A stretch of DNA of 64,000 nt from positions 1 to 64,000 of the forward strand of contig NZ_JAFBIV010000005.1 of NCBI RefSeq assembly GCF_021531915.1. The letters are read 5' to 3'. A program made the translations under genes and the position numbers. The notes beneath the pieces are model-generated. The model was given only the letters and a program-made list of their open reading frames with translations, made no database searches and was not told where the DNA came from. The stretch's first letter is position 1. Every line of letters starts with the position of its first letter. Source of the stretch: Oscillibacter valericigenes (GTDB lineage Bacteria; Bacillota; Clostridia; Oscillospirales; Oscillospiraceae). Shown here piece by piece: positions 45,199 to 53,471 of the stretch.

Positions 45199-45843
45199 TC
45201 ATGCTGCCGGCTGAGGCGCCGGTGGTTTCTCTTTTGCTTTTTTCCGGAACCGCAGGAACCAGCGGAGCGCCGGAATGGCGATCCCCAGTCCCACGCCCAA
45301 CAGGGTCCCGATGCGGGCGGTGACGCCCAGGGTCCCCTCGATCAGGGGCTTGGGAGCGTCAAAGTCGATGTCGGTATGGATGCTTGGCTCCGGGGTGTCC
45401 AGGACCTTTTCCAGCACCGGCATCCCTGTCCAGATGGCAGCTTGCAGGTAGCCGTACTGCTCCGCCGCCGCGGCCGGGTCATCTGCGCCTCCAAGAATCA
45501 GGATGACGGTCAGGGGGTGGATGCGGATGCCCCGGCGAGTCCGGTTCAGGGCCCGCTTCAAAGGCGGCCACAGGGTCCTGACCGCGTCCCTGATATCCGT
45601 CAAAGTGGGCTTTGGCAGGGGCTGTTTCTCTTTTTTCTCCTTCGGTTTCTCCGGTTTTTCTGTGGTCTCTTCCTTGGAAGGCTTTGACTTCTTTTTGCCG
45701 GGAAACACCCGGAAGCGGAACAGGCCGAATTTGACATCCACCACAGTGGAGCCGCCGGACAGCGTCACCCGCGCTCCCACGCGGGTCAGGCACAGCCACA
45801 CCAGCAGTAAGACCAGGATGCCCAGAATCCAAAGCGTAATCAA
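45199..45843 (-). CDS. DUF2953 domain membrane protein
   Basis: 214 aa. An N-terminal transmembrane helix (LWILGILVLLLVWLCL), a VDVKFGLFRFRVFPGKKK beta segment, a Lys/Glu/Pro-rich linker and a C-terminal helix near GIAIPALRWFLRF match DUF2953 (YtfI-like). It almost always precedes ytfJ, suggesting they cooperate in spores; the function is unknown. Confidence 0.85.
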   Translation of the reverse strand: MITLWILGILVLLLVWLCLTRVGARVTLSGGSTVVDVKFGLFRFRVFPGKKKSKPSKEETTEKPEKPKEKKEKQPLPKPTLTDIRDAVRTLWPPLKRALNRTRRGIRIHPLTVILILGGADDPAAAAEQYGYLQAAIWTGMPVLEKVLDTPEPSIHTDIDFDAPKPLIEGTLGVTARIGTLLGVGLGIAIPALRWFLRFRKKAKEKPPAPQPAA

Positions 45844-45879
45844 CGGCGCTCACCTCTCTTTTTCTCGGATATCTGCCGC

Positions 45880-46518
45880 TCAGTCCTCCGGGGCCGGGAA
45901 ATCCGCGTTCTCCGGGGTGTCGGCGCCGACGATCTCCGCTTCCGCAACGGGGTCGATAACCTCACCGGTGTCGCTGAGGCGCATCTGTCCTTCCCCGCCC
46001 AGGTCCGGCATCTCCGGCAAATCGTCCAGGCTGGTCAGGTGGAAGGCCCGCAGGAACTGCTTGGTGGTACGGTACAGCCGGGGCCGTCCCGGCACCTGGA
46101 GCCGACCGCATTCTTCAATGAGCTTCCGCTCCTGCAGGAGGCCCATGGTATAGGAGCTGTCCACACCACGGATCTGGTCCACATAGGCCCGGGTGGTTGG
46201 CTGGTAATAGGCAATGATGGTCAGCACTTCCAGAGCGGGCTGGCTCAGCTTGGCGGGCTTCCGGATCTCAAAGGCGCGACGGATGATGTCGGCGTAGTCC
46301 GGGGCGGAACAGAGCTGCCAGCTGTCCTCAATATGCAGCAGGCGGATGCCCCGGCGCTCGTAGGCGTAGTAGTCCATCAGCTTCTGGAGCACCTGCTCCA
46401 CTGTGGGCCGGTCCATGTCCATGGCCACGCAGATGCGGTCCACATGGACAGGCTCTCCGGACGCGAACAGGATGCCCTCAATGGCGGATTCTATTTCTTT
46501 CATCTCCATGGTTTCCAT
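45880..46518 (-). CDS. scpB: Segregation and condensation protein B
   Basis: 212 aa. Winged-helix kleisin-associated subunit of the SMC condensin. IESAIEGILFASGEPVHVDRI and PALEVLTIIAYYQPTTRAYVDQIRGVDS are diagnostic. An acidic tail extends beyond the core. Confidence 0.95.
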   Translation of the reverse strand: METMEMKEIESAIEGILFASGEPVHVDRICVAMDMDRPTVEQVLQKLMDYYAYERRGIRLLHIEDSWQLCSAPDYADIIRRAFEIRKPAKLSQPALEVLTIIAYYQPTTRAYVDQIRGVDSSYTMGLLQERKLIEECGRLQVPGRPRLYRTTKQFLRAFHLTSLDDLPEMPDLGGEGQMRLSDTGEVIDPVAEAEIVGADTPENADFPAPED

Positions 46519-46530
46519 GGCGTGTTCTCC

Positions 46531-47316
46531 TTAAAAGGTCAGATTGTCAGGCATGTCGCCCTCCTGGCGGACGGTGCAGTCCGTCTCAGAACCGGCCAGA
46601 TGCAGCACCCGGGCTTTGCAGAGCTCCAGCACCGCCAGGAAGGTAGCCACCACCTCGCTGCGGCTACGGTTCCCCTGAAACAGCAGCCGGAACCGGGTGA
46701 TGCCGCCCTCTTTCAGGCGCCGCAGGATCTCTCGGGCTTTGCTCTCCACCGGGTATGGCTCATGCTGCACGATATCCTGGAAGGCTGTCTTGGGCGGCGG
46801 CAGAGCTCGCTCGGTCCGGCTCCGAATCTCCGCCATCGCCAGGATCAGGTCTGCCTTCTCCTGGTCGTACTCGTAAATCTTTCCCCGCTTCACCGGCTCC
46901 GGGTTGCGGGTGATGATGCTGCGGCCAAACTCCCCCATGGGCTCCATCCGCTTTGCCAGCATCTTGACACAGACATATTTTTCGCTGCGGCGCCGCTCCT
47001 CCAGAGACTGGATCAGGGCGTCCATCTCGCTCTGGGCCTCCTCATCCTCAATGGACAGCAGCATCCGGGTCTTGATATACACCAGATGGGATGCCATGGT
47101 GACGAACTCGCTGGCTACCTCCAGGTCCATCTTCTGCCGCTGCTCCAGCCAGGCGATGTACTGGTCGCAGATCAGAGAGATGGAGATGTCCTGAATCTCC
47201 ATTTTGTTCTTGCTCAGCAGAAACAGGATCAGGTCCAGGGGACCCTCAAAGTCCTGCATCTCCTCCTCGGAGCGGGAGCGGACGACTTTTTCCAGTTTGA
47301 ATACGGGATTTTCCAA
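46531..47316 (-). CDS. scpA: Segregation and condensation protein A
   Basis: 261 aa, kleisin of the SMC complex. DFEGPLDLILFLLSKNKMEIQDISIS is the N-terminal SMC-binding helix pair; EFVTMASHLVYIKTRMLL and the C-terminal winged helix (VVATFLAVLELCKARVL) follow. scpB begins 12 bases downstream. Confidence 0.95.
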   Translation of the reverse strand: MENPVFKLEKVVRSRSEEEMQDFEGPLDLILFLLSKNKMEIQDISISLICDQYIAWLEQRQKMDLEVASEFVTMASHLVYIKTRMLLSIEDEEAQSEMDALIQSLEERRRSEKYVCVKMLAKRMEPMGEFGRSIITRNPEPVKRGKIYEYDQEKADLILAMAEIRSRTERALPPPKTAFQDIVQHEPYPVESKAREILRRLKEGGITRFRLLFQGNRSRSEVVATFLAVLELCKARVLHLAGSETDCTVRQEGDMPDNLTF

Positions 47317-47326
47317 TGGTCACACC

Positions 47327-47998
47327 TCAAAAAAACAGGTTCAGCAAAAAGCCGTATACGCCCATGATGGCGTTGCCAATCAGGTTGCCTGTCAGACCCA
47401 GCCAGGACAACAGCAACAGCAGAATGATGCCGTACCGCTCGTACCGCATCAGCTGGACATAGAGCCGGTCCGGCAGCAGGACCGCCACCACCTTGGAGCC
47501 GTCCAGGGGCGGAATGGGCAGCAGGTTAAAAAGTCCCAGGCCGATGGACAGAGGTACCACCGTGTAAAGGCAGAAGGTAAAAACTGTGTCCCACATTGGG
47601 GTATAAGGAACGTAAAGGTAAACCACCTTACTGATTCCCAGCATCAGCAGTGCCAGCAGAAAGTTGGAAATGGGCCCCGACAGGGCTGTGAGAGCCATTC
47701 CCTGCTTGGGCTTTTTGAAATAGCCCGGGTTCACAGGCACAGGCTTTGCCCAGCCGAAGCCCGCTGCGAACATCATGACCAGGCCCAGCCAGTCGATGTG
47801 GCGCAGAGGATTCAGGGACAGGCGGTGCATCCGCTTGGCCGTAGGATCTCCCAGTGCCAGAGCCGCCAGACCGTGGCAGGTTTCATGGATGGTCAGGCAC
47901 AGAAAGACGGCAACCACTCGAAGCGCCGCATCCCCCAGAGAACCGAGGTCCAGTGCCTGCAACAGATTTTGCAGATAGTGCAGAGGTGAAAATGCCAT
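47327..47998 (-). CDS. Site-2 protease family (M50) membrane peptidase
   Basis: 223 aa with about five transmembrane segments. The zinc motif is LTIHETCHGLAALALGD (HExxH), and the third ligand lies in NLLPIPPLDGSKV. Rhomboid-like M50B proteins at this position are usual upstream of scpA. The substrate is unknown. The start MAFSPLHYL is six bases after GGAG; an ATG nine codons upstream is before that site. Confidence 0.9.
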   Translation of the reverse strand: MAFSPLHYLQNLLQALDLGSLGDAALRVVAVFLCLTIHETCHGLAALALGDPTAKRMHRLSLNPLRHIDWLGLVMMFAAGFGWAKPVPVNPGYFKKPKQGMALTALSGPISNFLLALLMLGISKVVYLYVPYTPMWDTVFTFCLYTVVPLSIGLGLFNLLPIPPLDGSKVVAVLLPDRLYVQLMRYERYGIILLLLLSWLGLTGNLIGNAIMGVYGFLLNLFF

Positions 47999-48036
47999 AA
48001 CAGACTCCAAATCATAATAACCCAAAATATAGGATC

Positions 48037-48065
48037 ATTATACCAGTTTGCAACACTAAATACAA
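48037..48065 (-). promoter_or_regulatory. Strong promoter of the M50-scpA-scpB string
   Basis: Minus strand: -35 TTGTAT (48060-48065), 17-base spacer, -10 TATAAT (48037-48042). Confidence 0.82.
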
Positions 48066-48085
48066 GGAAAATTCAGAATAAACGA

Positions 48086-48117
48086 GAAAAGAGACAGGCG
48101 CGGATGCGCCTGTCTCT
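48086..48117 (-). terminator. Terminator of rpsB-tsf
   Basis: AGAGACAGGCGC and GCGCCTGTCTCT form a 12-bp stem followed on the minus strand by TTTTC. Confidence 0.87.
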
Positions 48118-48137
48118 CTGGTGCTTATTCTGAAAGA

Positions 48138-49055
48138 TTAGCCCTTCACCATGGAAGCGATCTCAGCAGCGAAGTTCTCCTGCTTCTTCTCGATGCCCTC
48201 GCCCTTCTCGAAACGCACGGCGTTCTTGAAGGTGATGGTGCCGCCCTGGGCCTTGGCCACGGAAGCGATATACTTCTCCACGGTCATGCTGTTGTCCTTG
48301 ACGAACTCCTGCTGCAGCAGGCAGTTCTCGGCATAGAACTTGTTCAGCTTGCCCATGACGATCTTCTCGCGGACCTGCTCGGGCTTGTTGGCCATCTTGG
48401 GATCGTTGGCCATCTGGACCATCATGATCTTCTTCTCCTCGTCCAGAACGTCCTGGGTGACCTGAGTCTTGTCCCAGAAACGGGGATTCAGAGCGGCGAT
48501 CTGCATGGCGGCATCCTTACCGGCCTCTTCCACCTTCTCGGCGGGCAGGTCGGTCTCCAGGTTCACCAGAACGCCGATCTTGCCGCCGGCGTGGACGTAA
48601 GCCACGGAAACGCCGTCAGCGAAGCGGGCGAAGCGGCGGACCTTGATGTTCTCGCCGATGACCAGGACCATCTCCTGCTGCTGCTGCTCAACAGTCAGGT
48701 CGGTGCCGTTGTACTTGCAGGCCATCAGGGCGTCCATGTCGGCGGGAGCTTCCTTGGCCACGGTGGCGGCCACGCCCTTGACGAAGTCCACAAACTTCTC
48801 GTTCTTGCCGACGAAGTCGGTCTCGGCGTTGACCTCGACCACCACGCCCACACCGTCGATGACAGTGGCGAAAGCCATGCCCTCGGCAGCGATACGGCCG
48901 GCCTTCTTGGCGGAAGCGGCCAGGCCCTTCTCACGCAGGTACTCCACGGCCTTGTCCATGTCGCCGTCGGAGGCGGCCAGAGCCTTCTTGCAATCCATCA
49001 TGCCCACGCCGGTCATCTCGCGCAGGGTCTTCACATCAGCTGCGGTAAAAGCCAT
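48138..49055 (-). CDS. tsf: Translation elongation factor Ts
   Basis: 305 aa. Nucleotide exchange factor of EF-Tu. The UBA-like start VKTLREMTGVGMMDCKKAL and the core FVEVNAETDFV-like VVEVNAETDFVGKNEKF are diagnostic. It follows rpsB after 57 bases, the universal pairing. Confidence 0.97.
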   Translation of the reverse strand: MAFTAADVKTLREMTGVGMMDCKKALAASDGDMDKAVEYLREKGLAASAKKAGRIAAEGMAFATVIDGVGVVVEVNAETDFVGKNEKFVDFVKGVAATVAKEAPADMDALMACKYNGTDLTVEQQQQEMVLVIGENIKVRRFARFADGVSVAYVHAGGKIGVLVNLETDLPAEKVEEAGKDAAMQIAALNPRFWDKTQVTQDVLDEEKKIMMVQMANDPKMANKPEQVREKIVMGKLNKFYAENCLLQQEFVKDNSMTVEKYIASVAKAQGGTITFKNAVRFEKGEGIEKKQENFAAEIASMVKG

Positions 49056-49112
49056 TTTTACTTTCCTCCAATTTATATGGTATCAAACACAGTCAGCGTC
49101 TGAAACTGCAAA

Positions 49113-49844
49113 TTACTGAGCGTCCTCAGCCTTCTCCTCGACGGCCTCGGTCTGCTCGCCCTGCTTGCCCTCCAGCACGGCGTTGGCCATGATGGAAGAG
49201 ATCAGCTTGATGGCGCGGATAGCATCGTCGTTGCCGGGGATGACGTAATCGATCTCATCGGGATCGCAGTTGGTATCGGCGATAGCGACCACGGGGATGC
49301 CCAGCTTGTGAGCCTCGGCGATGGCGTTGCGCTCCTTACGGGTGTCCACGATGAACAGAGCGCCGGGCAGCTTCTTCATGTCCTTCACGCCGCCCAGGTA
49401 CTTCTCCAGCTTGGCGATCTCGCCCATGTGCTTCATGACTTCCTTCTTGGGCAGCATATCGAAGGTGCCGTCCTCCTGCATGGTCTTCAGCTGGTTCAGA
49501 CGGTCCACGCGGGTACGCATGGTCTTGAAGTTGGTCATCATGCCGCCCAGCCAACGGGCGTTGACATAGTACTGACCGCAGCGGGTAGCCTCCTCGCGGA
49601 TGGCCTCCTGAGCCTGCTTCTTGGTGCCGACGAACAGCAGGGACTGGCCGCTCTCGCTCAGCTGACGGACGAAGCTGTAAGCCTCTTCCAGCTTGCGGAC
49701 GGTCTTCTGCAGGTCAACGATATAGATACCGTTGCGCTCGGTGTAGATATAGGGAGCCATCTTGGGGTTCCAGCGGCGGGTCTGGTGACCGAAGTGGACG
49801 CCTGCCTCCAGCAGGGCTTTCATGGATACGACGTTAGATGCCAT
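49113..49844 (-). CDS. rpsB: 30S ribosomal protein S2
   Basis: 243 aa. [24 protein letters not shown] and [17 protein letters not shown] are universal S2 sequences; an acidic tail rich in Glu ends the protein. The start MASNVVSMK is 11 bases after GGAGG, a long but workable distance. Confidence 0.97.
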   Translation of the reverse strand: MASNVVSMKALLEAGVHFGHQTRRWNPKMAPYIYTERNGIYIVDLQKTVRKLEEAYSFVRQLSESGQSLLFVGTKKQAQEAIREEATRCGQYYVNARWLGGMMTNFKTMRTRVDRLNQLKTMQEDGTFDMLPKKEVMKHMGEIAKLEKYLGGVKDMKKLPGALFIVDTRKERNAIAEAHKLGIPVVAIADTNCDPDEIDYVIPGNDDAIRAIKLISSIMANAVLEGKQGEQTEAVEEKAEDAQ

Positions 49845-49966
49845 AGTGTTGAGTTCCTCCAAATCAAATTTCGTTTTTACCTCCGGCGGCTTCATCCCCC
49901 CTGCTGACCCGGCTTTTTGCGGCCTAGCACGAACAGGAAGTCGACGCACCGTGCGGAATGCTGAAA
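49845..49966 (-). promoter_or_regulatory. rpsB leader (5' untranslated region)
   Basis: About 120 transcribed bases precede rpsB. They contain GGCCGCAAAAAGCCGG-type pairing and a GCCGCCGGAGG stretch near the ribosome site. S2 commonly autoregulates its mRNA, so a protein-binding leader is plausible; I cannot assign it to a known leader class. Confidence 0.35.
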
Positions 49967-49967
49967 T

Positions 49968-49996
49968 ATAATACCACGTTCACTGCGTCAATGCAA
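49968..49996 (-). promoter_or_regulatory. Promoter of rpsB-tsf
   Basis: Minus strand: -35 TTGCAT (49991-49996), 17-base spacer, -10 TATTAT (49968-49973). Confidence 0.78.
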
Positions 49997-50031
49997 GTAT
50001 TTTTTCCCAAAAAACCTCAAAAAATCTGGCT

Positions 50032-50319
50032 TTACCGGAATTTCCGCCGTCGTTTCTGCTCCAGATTGGGGTCCCGCCGCTGGAAGGGCTTGTCAATGAG
50101 GATGATGTCATCCCCAATGCGCTGGATGCACTCCCAGGGGATGTAAAACTCCTCCCCTCTACCGAACAGCCCGAAGAACCGGCAGGGACCGTAGACCACA
50201 ATGGCGATCACCTGTCCCTCCGGAACACGGATGTCCACGTCCGCCACGAAACCCAGCCGGCAGCCATCACAAATATTGATGACCTCCTTACACCGCAGAT
50301 CCCGGATCCTGCACTGCAT
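50032..50319 (-). CDS. ylmC: YlmC/YmxH family PRC-barrel sporulation protein
   Basis: 95 aa. MQCRIRDLRCKEVINICDG and GFVADVDIRVPEGQV match the PRC-barrel YlmC/YmxH family, often next to sigG, as here. The molecular role is unknown. Two tandem ATGs (50322 and 50319) follow AAGGAGG; the second has the better spacing. A sigma-E-like promoter lies just upstream. Confidence 0.88.
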   Translation of the reverse strand: MQCRIRDLRCKEVINICDGCRLGFVADVDIRVPEGQVIAIVVYGPCRFFGLFGRGEEFYIPWECIQRIGDDIILIDKPFQRRDPNLEQKRRRKFR

Positions 50320-50342
50320 CATCCATCCCTCCTTGTCAGGAA

Positions 50343-50372
50343 AGCCTATGCGCGCTCCCGGCTGTCCTATGC
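50343..50372 (-). promoter_or_regulatory. Sigma-E-like promoter of ylmC
   Basis: Minus strand: -35 GCATAGGA (50365-50372), 14 bases, -10 CATAGGCT (50343-50350). The -10 has the CATA and final T of the sigma-E consensus but not its central bases. Confidence 0.45.
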
Positions 50373-50397
50373 GCCCAGAAAGCGACAAAAGCTCCCA

Positions 50398-50427
50398 GTA
50401 TAGGAAAAATCGGCAGCGGAAATACTG
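50398..50427 (+). promoter_or_regulatory. Sigma-F promoter of sigG
   Basis: -35 GTATA (50398-50402), 15 bases, -10 GGAAATACTG (50418-50427), fitting the published sigma-F consensus GYATA and GGNRANAMTR at every position. It lies 30 bases before the ATG. Confidence 0.82.
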
Positions 50428-50457
50428 TCCCCAGAAGCTAACAAGGGGGCAGCAGCC

Positions 50458-51228
50458 ATGCAGGGAAAAGTGGAGATTGCGGGGGTCAATACCGCCAAAT
50501 TGAAGGTCCTGAAAAACGCGGAGACCATGGAGCTGCTGCGGAAGACCAAGGAGGGCGACCAGGAGGCCCGCCGTCAGCTGATCGAGGGGAACCTGCGGCT
50601 GGTGCTCTCCGTGATCCAGCGGTTCGCCAGCCGGGGCGAAAACGCCGACGACCTGTTCCAGGTGGGCTGCGTGGGCCTCATTAAGGCCATCGACAACTTT
50701 GATATCTCCCAGCCGGTGAAGTTCTCCACCTACGGCGTGCCCATGATCATCGGTGAAATTCGCCGCTACCTCCGGGACAACAGCGCCATCCGGGTGTCCC
50801 GCTCCATGCGGGATACCGCCTACCGGGTCCTGCAGGTCCGGGACCGCCTGATCTCGGAGAACCAGCGGGAGCCAACCGTGGAGCAGATCGCCAAAGAATT
50901 GGACATTCCCCGGGAGGAGGTGGTGTTCGCCATGGACGCCATCGTGGACCCGGTGTCGCTGTATGAGCCGGTGTATTCTGACGGCGGCGACGCCATCTGC
51001 GTCATGGACCAGGTCAGCGACACCCGCAATACCGACGAGAGCTGGACGGACCGCATTGCCCTGAAGGACGCCATGGCACGGCTGGACGAACGGGAGCGGC
51101 GCATTTTGTCCCTGCGGTTCTACGAGGGGAAGACCCAGATGGAGGTCTCCGCCGAGGTAGGTATTTCCCAGGCTCAGGTATCCCGTCTGGAAAAGGGCGC
51201 CATCAACACTATCAAAAAGAATATTTAA
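50458..51228 (+). CDS. sigG: RNA polymerase sporulation sigma factor SigG
   Basis: 256 aa, full length. It directs late forespore transcription. VEIAGVNTAKLKVLKN is the SigG-specific N-terminus; region 2 is NLRLVLSVIQRFASRGENADDLFQVGCVGLIKAIDNFD, region 3 starts at NSAIRVSRSMRDTAY, and region 4 ends with GISQAQVSRLEKGAI. The ribosome site is AAGGGGG. A sigma-F promoter drives it, as in Bacillus, and ylmC is divergent. Confidence 0.97.
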   Translation: MQGKVEIAGVNTAKLKVLKNAETMELLRKTKEGDQEARRQLIEGNLRLVLSVIQRFASRGENADDLFQVGCVGLIKAIDNFDISQPVKFSTYGVPMIIGEIRRYLRDNSAIRVSRSMRDTAYRVLQVRDRLISENQREPTVEQIAKELDIPREEVVFAMDAIVDPVSLYEPVYSDGGDAICVMDQVSDTRNTDESWTDRIALKDAMARLDERERRILSLRFYEGKTQMEVSAEVGISQAQVSRLEKGAINTIKKNI

Positions 51229-51266
51229 AAGGAAAAGAGGACGAAAAAGTCCTCTTTTCCTTTTAA
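51227..51266 (+). terminator. Intrinsic terminator of sigG
   Basis: A 16-bp stem (51227-51242 with 51249-51264) starts at the stop codon and ends in TTTT; its arms begin AAAAGG and end CCTTTT. Confidence 0.85.
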
Positions 51267-51326
51267 AATAGGGTCTTGCATTTCATTTTAGTTCATGATA
51301 TTCCTCTGGTAAAGGAGGTTGAAGCT

Positions 51327-51776
51327 ATGAATATGAATCTTGAAAACATTCCGGAGAACACCGTCATCTATCTGCGCCGGACAGGCCCCTACGGCGGGGA
51401 CAACCGCGACTTAATGGAACGCCTGAAAGCCTGGACCACCAGAAATGACCTGCTGGAAACCGGCACCATTTTGGGCATTGCCCGGGATGATCCCGCGCAA
51501 GCGCCGCCGGAGCGCTGCCGTTACGATGTCTGTCTGACTCTCCAGGGTCACTTCCCGGAACCGGAAGCGGGGATGTCTCTGGGACTGCTGCCCGGCGGGC
51601 GATATGCCTGCTTTCAGGGTCCTCACACACCAGAAGGCGTCCAGGCCCTCTGGCAGGATAGCTTTGCCGCCCTGCCGGAACTGGGCTTCTGCCCCGATCC
51701 GGCCCGTCCGGTGATGGAGCGCTACCGGCCGGAGCTGCTGGCCCAGGGGCTCTGCGAACTGTGCATCCCCGTCTAA
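51327..51776 (+). CDS. GyrI-like effector-binding domain protein
   Basis: 149 aa. IPENTVIYLRRTGPYGG, LGIARDDPAQAPPERCRYDVCLTL and GGRYACFQGPHTPEGVQALWQ resemble the C-terminal ligand-binding half of AraC regulators and GyrI/SbmC proteins. There is no DNA-binding domain, so it is a stand-alone small-molecule binder; the ligand is unknown. An AAAGGAGG ribosome site is eight bases before the ATG. A weak TTGCAT/TATTCC promoter precedes it. Confidence 0.82.
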   Translation: MNMNLENIPENTVIYLRRTGPYGGDNRDLMERLKAWTTRNDLLETGTILGIARDDPAQAPPERCRYDVCLTLQGHFPEPEAGMSLGLLPGGRYACFQGPHTPEGVQALWQDSFAALPELGFCPDPARPVMERYRPELLAQGLCELCIPV

Positions 51777-51778
51777 AC

Positions 51779-53383
51779 CTATTCTAACGAGCTGATATTG
51801 CCGAAGGTCCCGCCCTCCTCCGTCAGGATGAAGTCCGTGCTGACCTCCACATTCATATCGCCGGGGGTCTCACCACCGTCAGGGCACTCCGGGCGCTTGC
51901 CGTCCTCCGGCCGCTTCAGTTCAGACGGATCGATGACCGTGCCGTCAGGCAGGGTGATGGTGCCGTCCTCGTTGGGCTTTGGCCAATCCTTACCGGGCTG
52001 TCGGCCGGGGTCGCCCTCGGGCGGCACCATCCCCTCCGGTATCTCAAAGCCCTCGGGCGGCTCTCCCCCGTCAGGCCGGGGGCCGCCCATGCCGTGTCCG
52101 CCGGTCATTCCGGCGGCGCCGGCCAGCTGAGTTTCACCGTTCCAGAGAGTATAGGTCCCCTCCGTCAGGTCCGGGCTGGAGACTACCAGGTAGGTGAAGT
52201 CGTTAGCCGGGGTCCACTCCCCTGCCACGGTGCCGTCCTCCGCCTTCAGGGTGACAGTGGTGCCGCCCTGCTGGCGCTGGCGGAAACCAAACACCACATA
52301 GGGCTGGTCTCCGCCGTCGATGCGGTCCAGCATGTTGCCGGAGGCCGCCACGGTGCCGCCGTTGATGTAGATGCCGTTGTCAGAGTCGATACCCGCGTCC
52401 TGACTGCTGCCGCAGGCGGCGGCAATGACGGTGCCGCCGTTGATGACCAGCCAGCCGTTGGAGTCGATGCCGTCGCCCTCACCGGTGGCGCCGTCCACGT
52501 CGATGGTGAGCACGCCGCCGTTGATGGTGGTGACGGACACGCCGTCCTCGTTGGTGTTGATGCCGTCGTTGCCGGAGGTGATGTTGATGCTGCCGCCGTT
52601 TACCGTCAGGTGCAGCTCGGAATCCAGACCTTCGTTTTCGGCGGTGATGTTCAGAATACCTGTCCCCTGCTCTCCGCCGTCCACATTCATGGACATTTTG
52701 GAATAGAAGGCGCCGTCGTACTTGTGGAGCTTCTTGCTGTCCACCACTTCCGTGCCATCCTCATTGAGTTCCACGCTGTCCGGTTTGTAGATCCGGGCCA
52801 CGTAGGAGCCGGTGATGTTGTTGACCGTGCCGTCGGCGATGATGACATTTGCCCCGGCGGCAGAGGTGTCCACGTCTTTGACGGCGGTCTCCGTATCCGT
52901 GGAGCCGCATTCATAGACGTTGTAGAAGATCACAGCGGGAGCCACCGTGCAGGTGATATCCGCACCGTTCAGGATCAGGGTCACCACGGCGTTGGGGTCC
53001 TCTTCGGCGTCCTCTCCCAGGTCCACGGCTACCTGTCCGGCGGACAAGCTTCCGCTGAGGACATAAGTGCCCGGCTGGGTGATGTGGACCACCGTGTGGG
53101 CATTGGCTTCCGCCTGACTGTGTTCGTCATCTTCGGTGCCCTCGCCGTAGGCGATACCCTGGCCCTCCAGATAAAACACGATGTCATTGGCGGTGTAGAC
53201 AGCCGCCGTCTCGTCGGTGGAAACAGGCTGGCCGTCCACGGTGATGCCGCCATCGGATAAAAGAATGGCAGTCGCACCGTCATAGGTCGGTTGGGCTGTT
53301 TCCTGTGTCTCCGCCCTTTTCCCGCAGGCGGTCAGGGGTACCGCCAGCGCCAAAGCAAGCGCCAGCGCAGTCATTCGCTTCAT
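51779..53383 (-). CDS. Carbohydrate-binding (Cthe_2159-like) lipoprotein
   Basis: 534 aa. The lipobox PLTAC gives Cys20. The central part (about 100-410) is a series of short beta strands with repeated Asn/Asp-Gly turns (LHLTVNGGSINITSGNDGIN, ISSNG-like DGIDSNGWLVINGG) characteristic of the right-handed beta-helix family PF14262, whose Clostridium thermocellum member binds cellulose and pectin. A C-terminal region rich in Gly, Pro and Glu (about 420-510) is probably a flexible spacer. Ligand inferred only from the family. The start follows AAAGGACG. Confidence 0.82.
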   Translation of the reverse strand: MKRMTALALALALAVPLTACGKRAETQETAQPTYDGATAILLSDGGITVDGQPVSTDETAAVYTANDIVFYLEGQGIAYGEGTEDDEHSQAEANAHTVVHITQPGTYVLSGSLSAGQVAVDLGEDAEEDPNAVVTLILNGADITCTVAPAVIFYNVYECGSTDTETAVKDVDTSAAGANVIIADGTVNNITGSYVARIYKPDSVELNEDGTEVVDSKKLHKYDGAFYSKMSMNVDGGEQGTGILNITAENEGLDSELHLTVNGGSINITSGNDGINTNEDGVSVTTINGGVLTIDVDGATGEGDGIDSNGWLVINGGTVIAAACGSSQDAGIDSDNGIYINGGTVAASGNMLDRIDGGDQPYVVFGFRQRQQGGTTVTLKAEDGTVAGEWTPANDFTYLVVSSPDLTEGTYTLWNGETQLAGAAGMTGGHGMGGPRPDGGEPPEGFEIPEGMVPPEGDPGRQPGKDWPKPNEDGTITLPDGTVIDPSELKRPEDGKRPECPDGGETPGDMNVEVSTDFILTEEGGTFGNISSLE

Positions 53384-53471
53384 ATCATCACGTCCTTTCC
53401 GGTTGATGTGGACAGGATAGCAGAGATTTCTGAAATCTTTCTGAAATGCTTCCCTGCATTCGACGCCAGCC

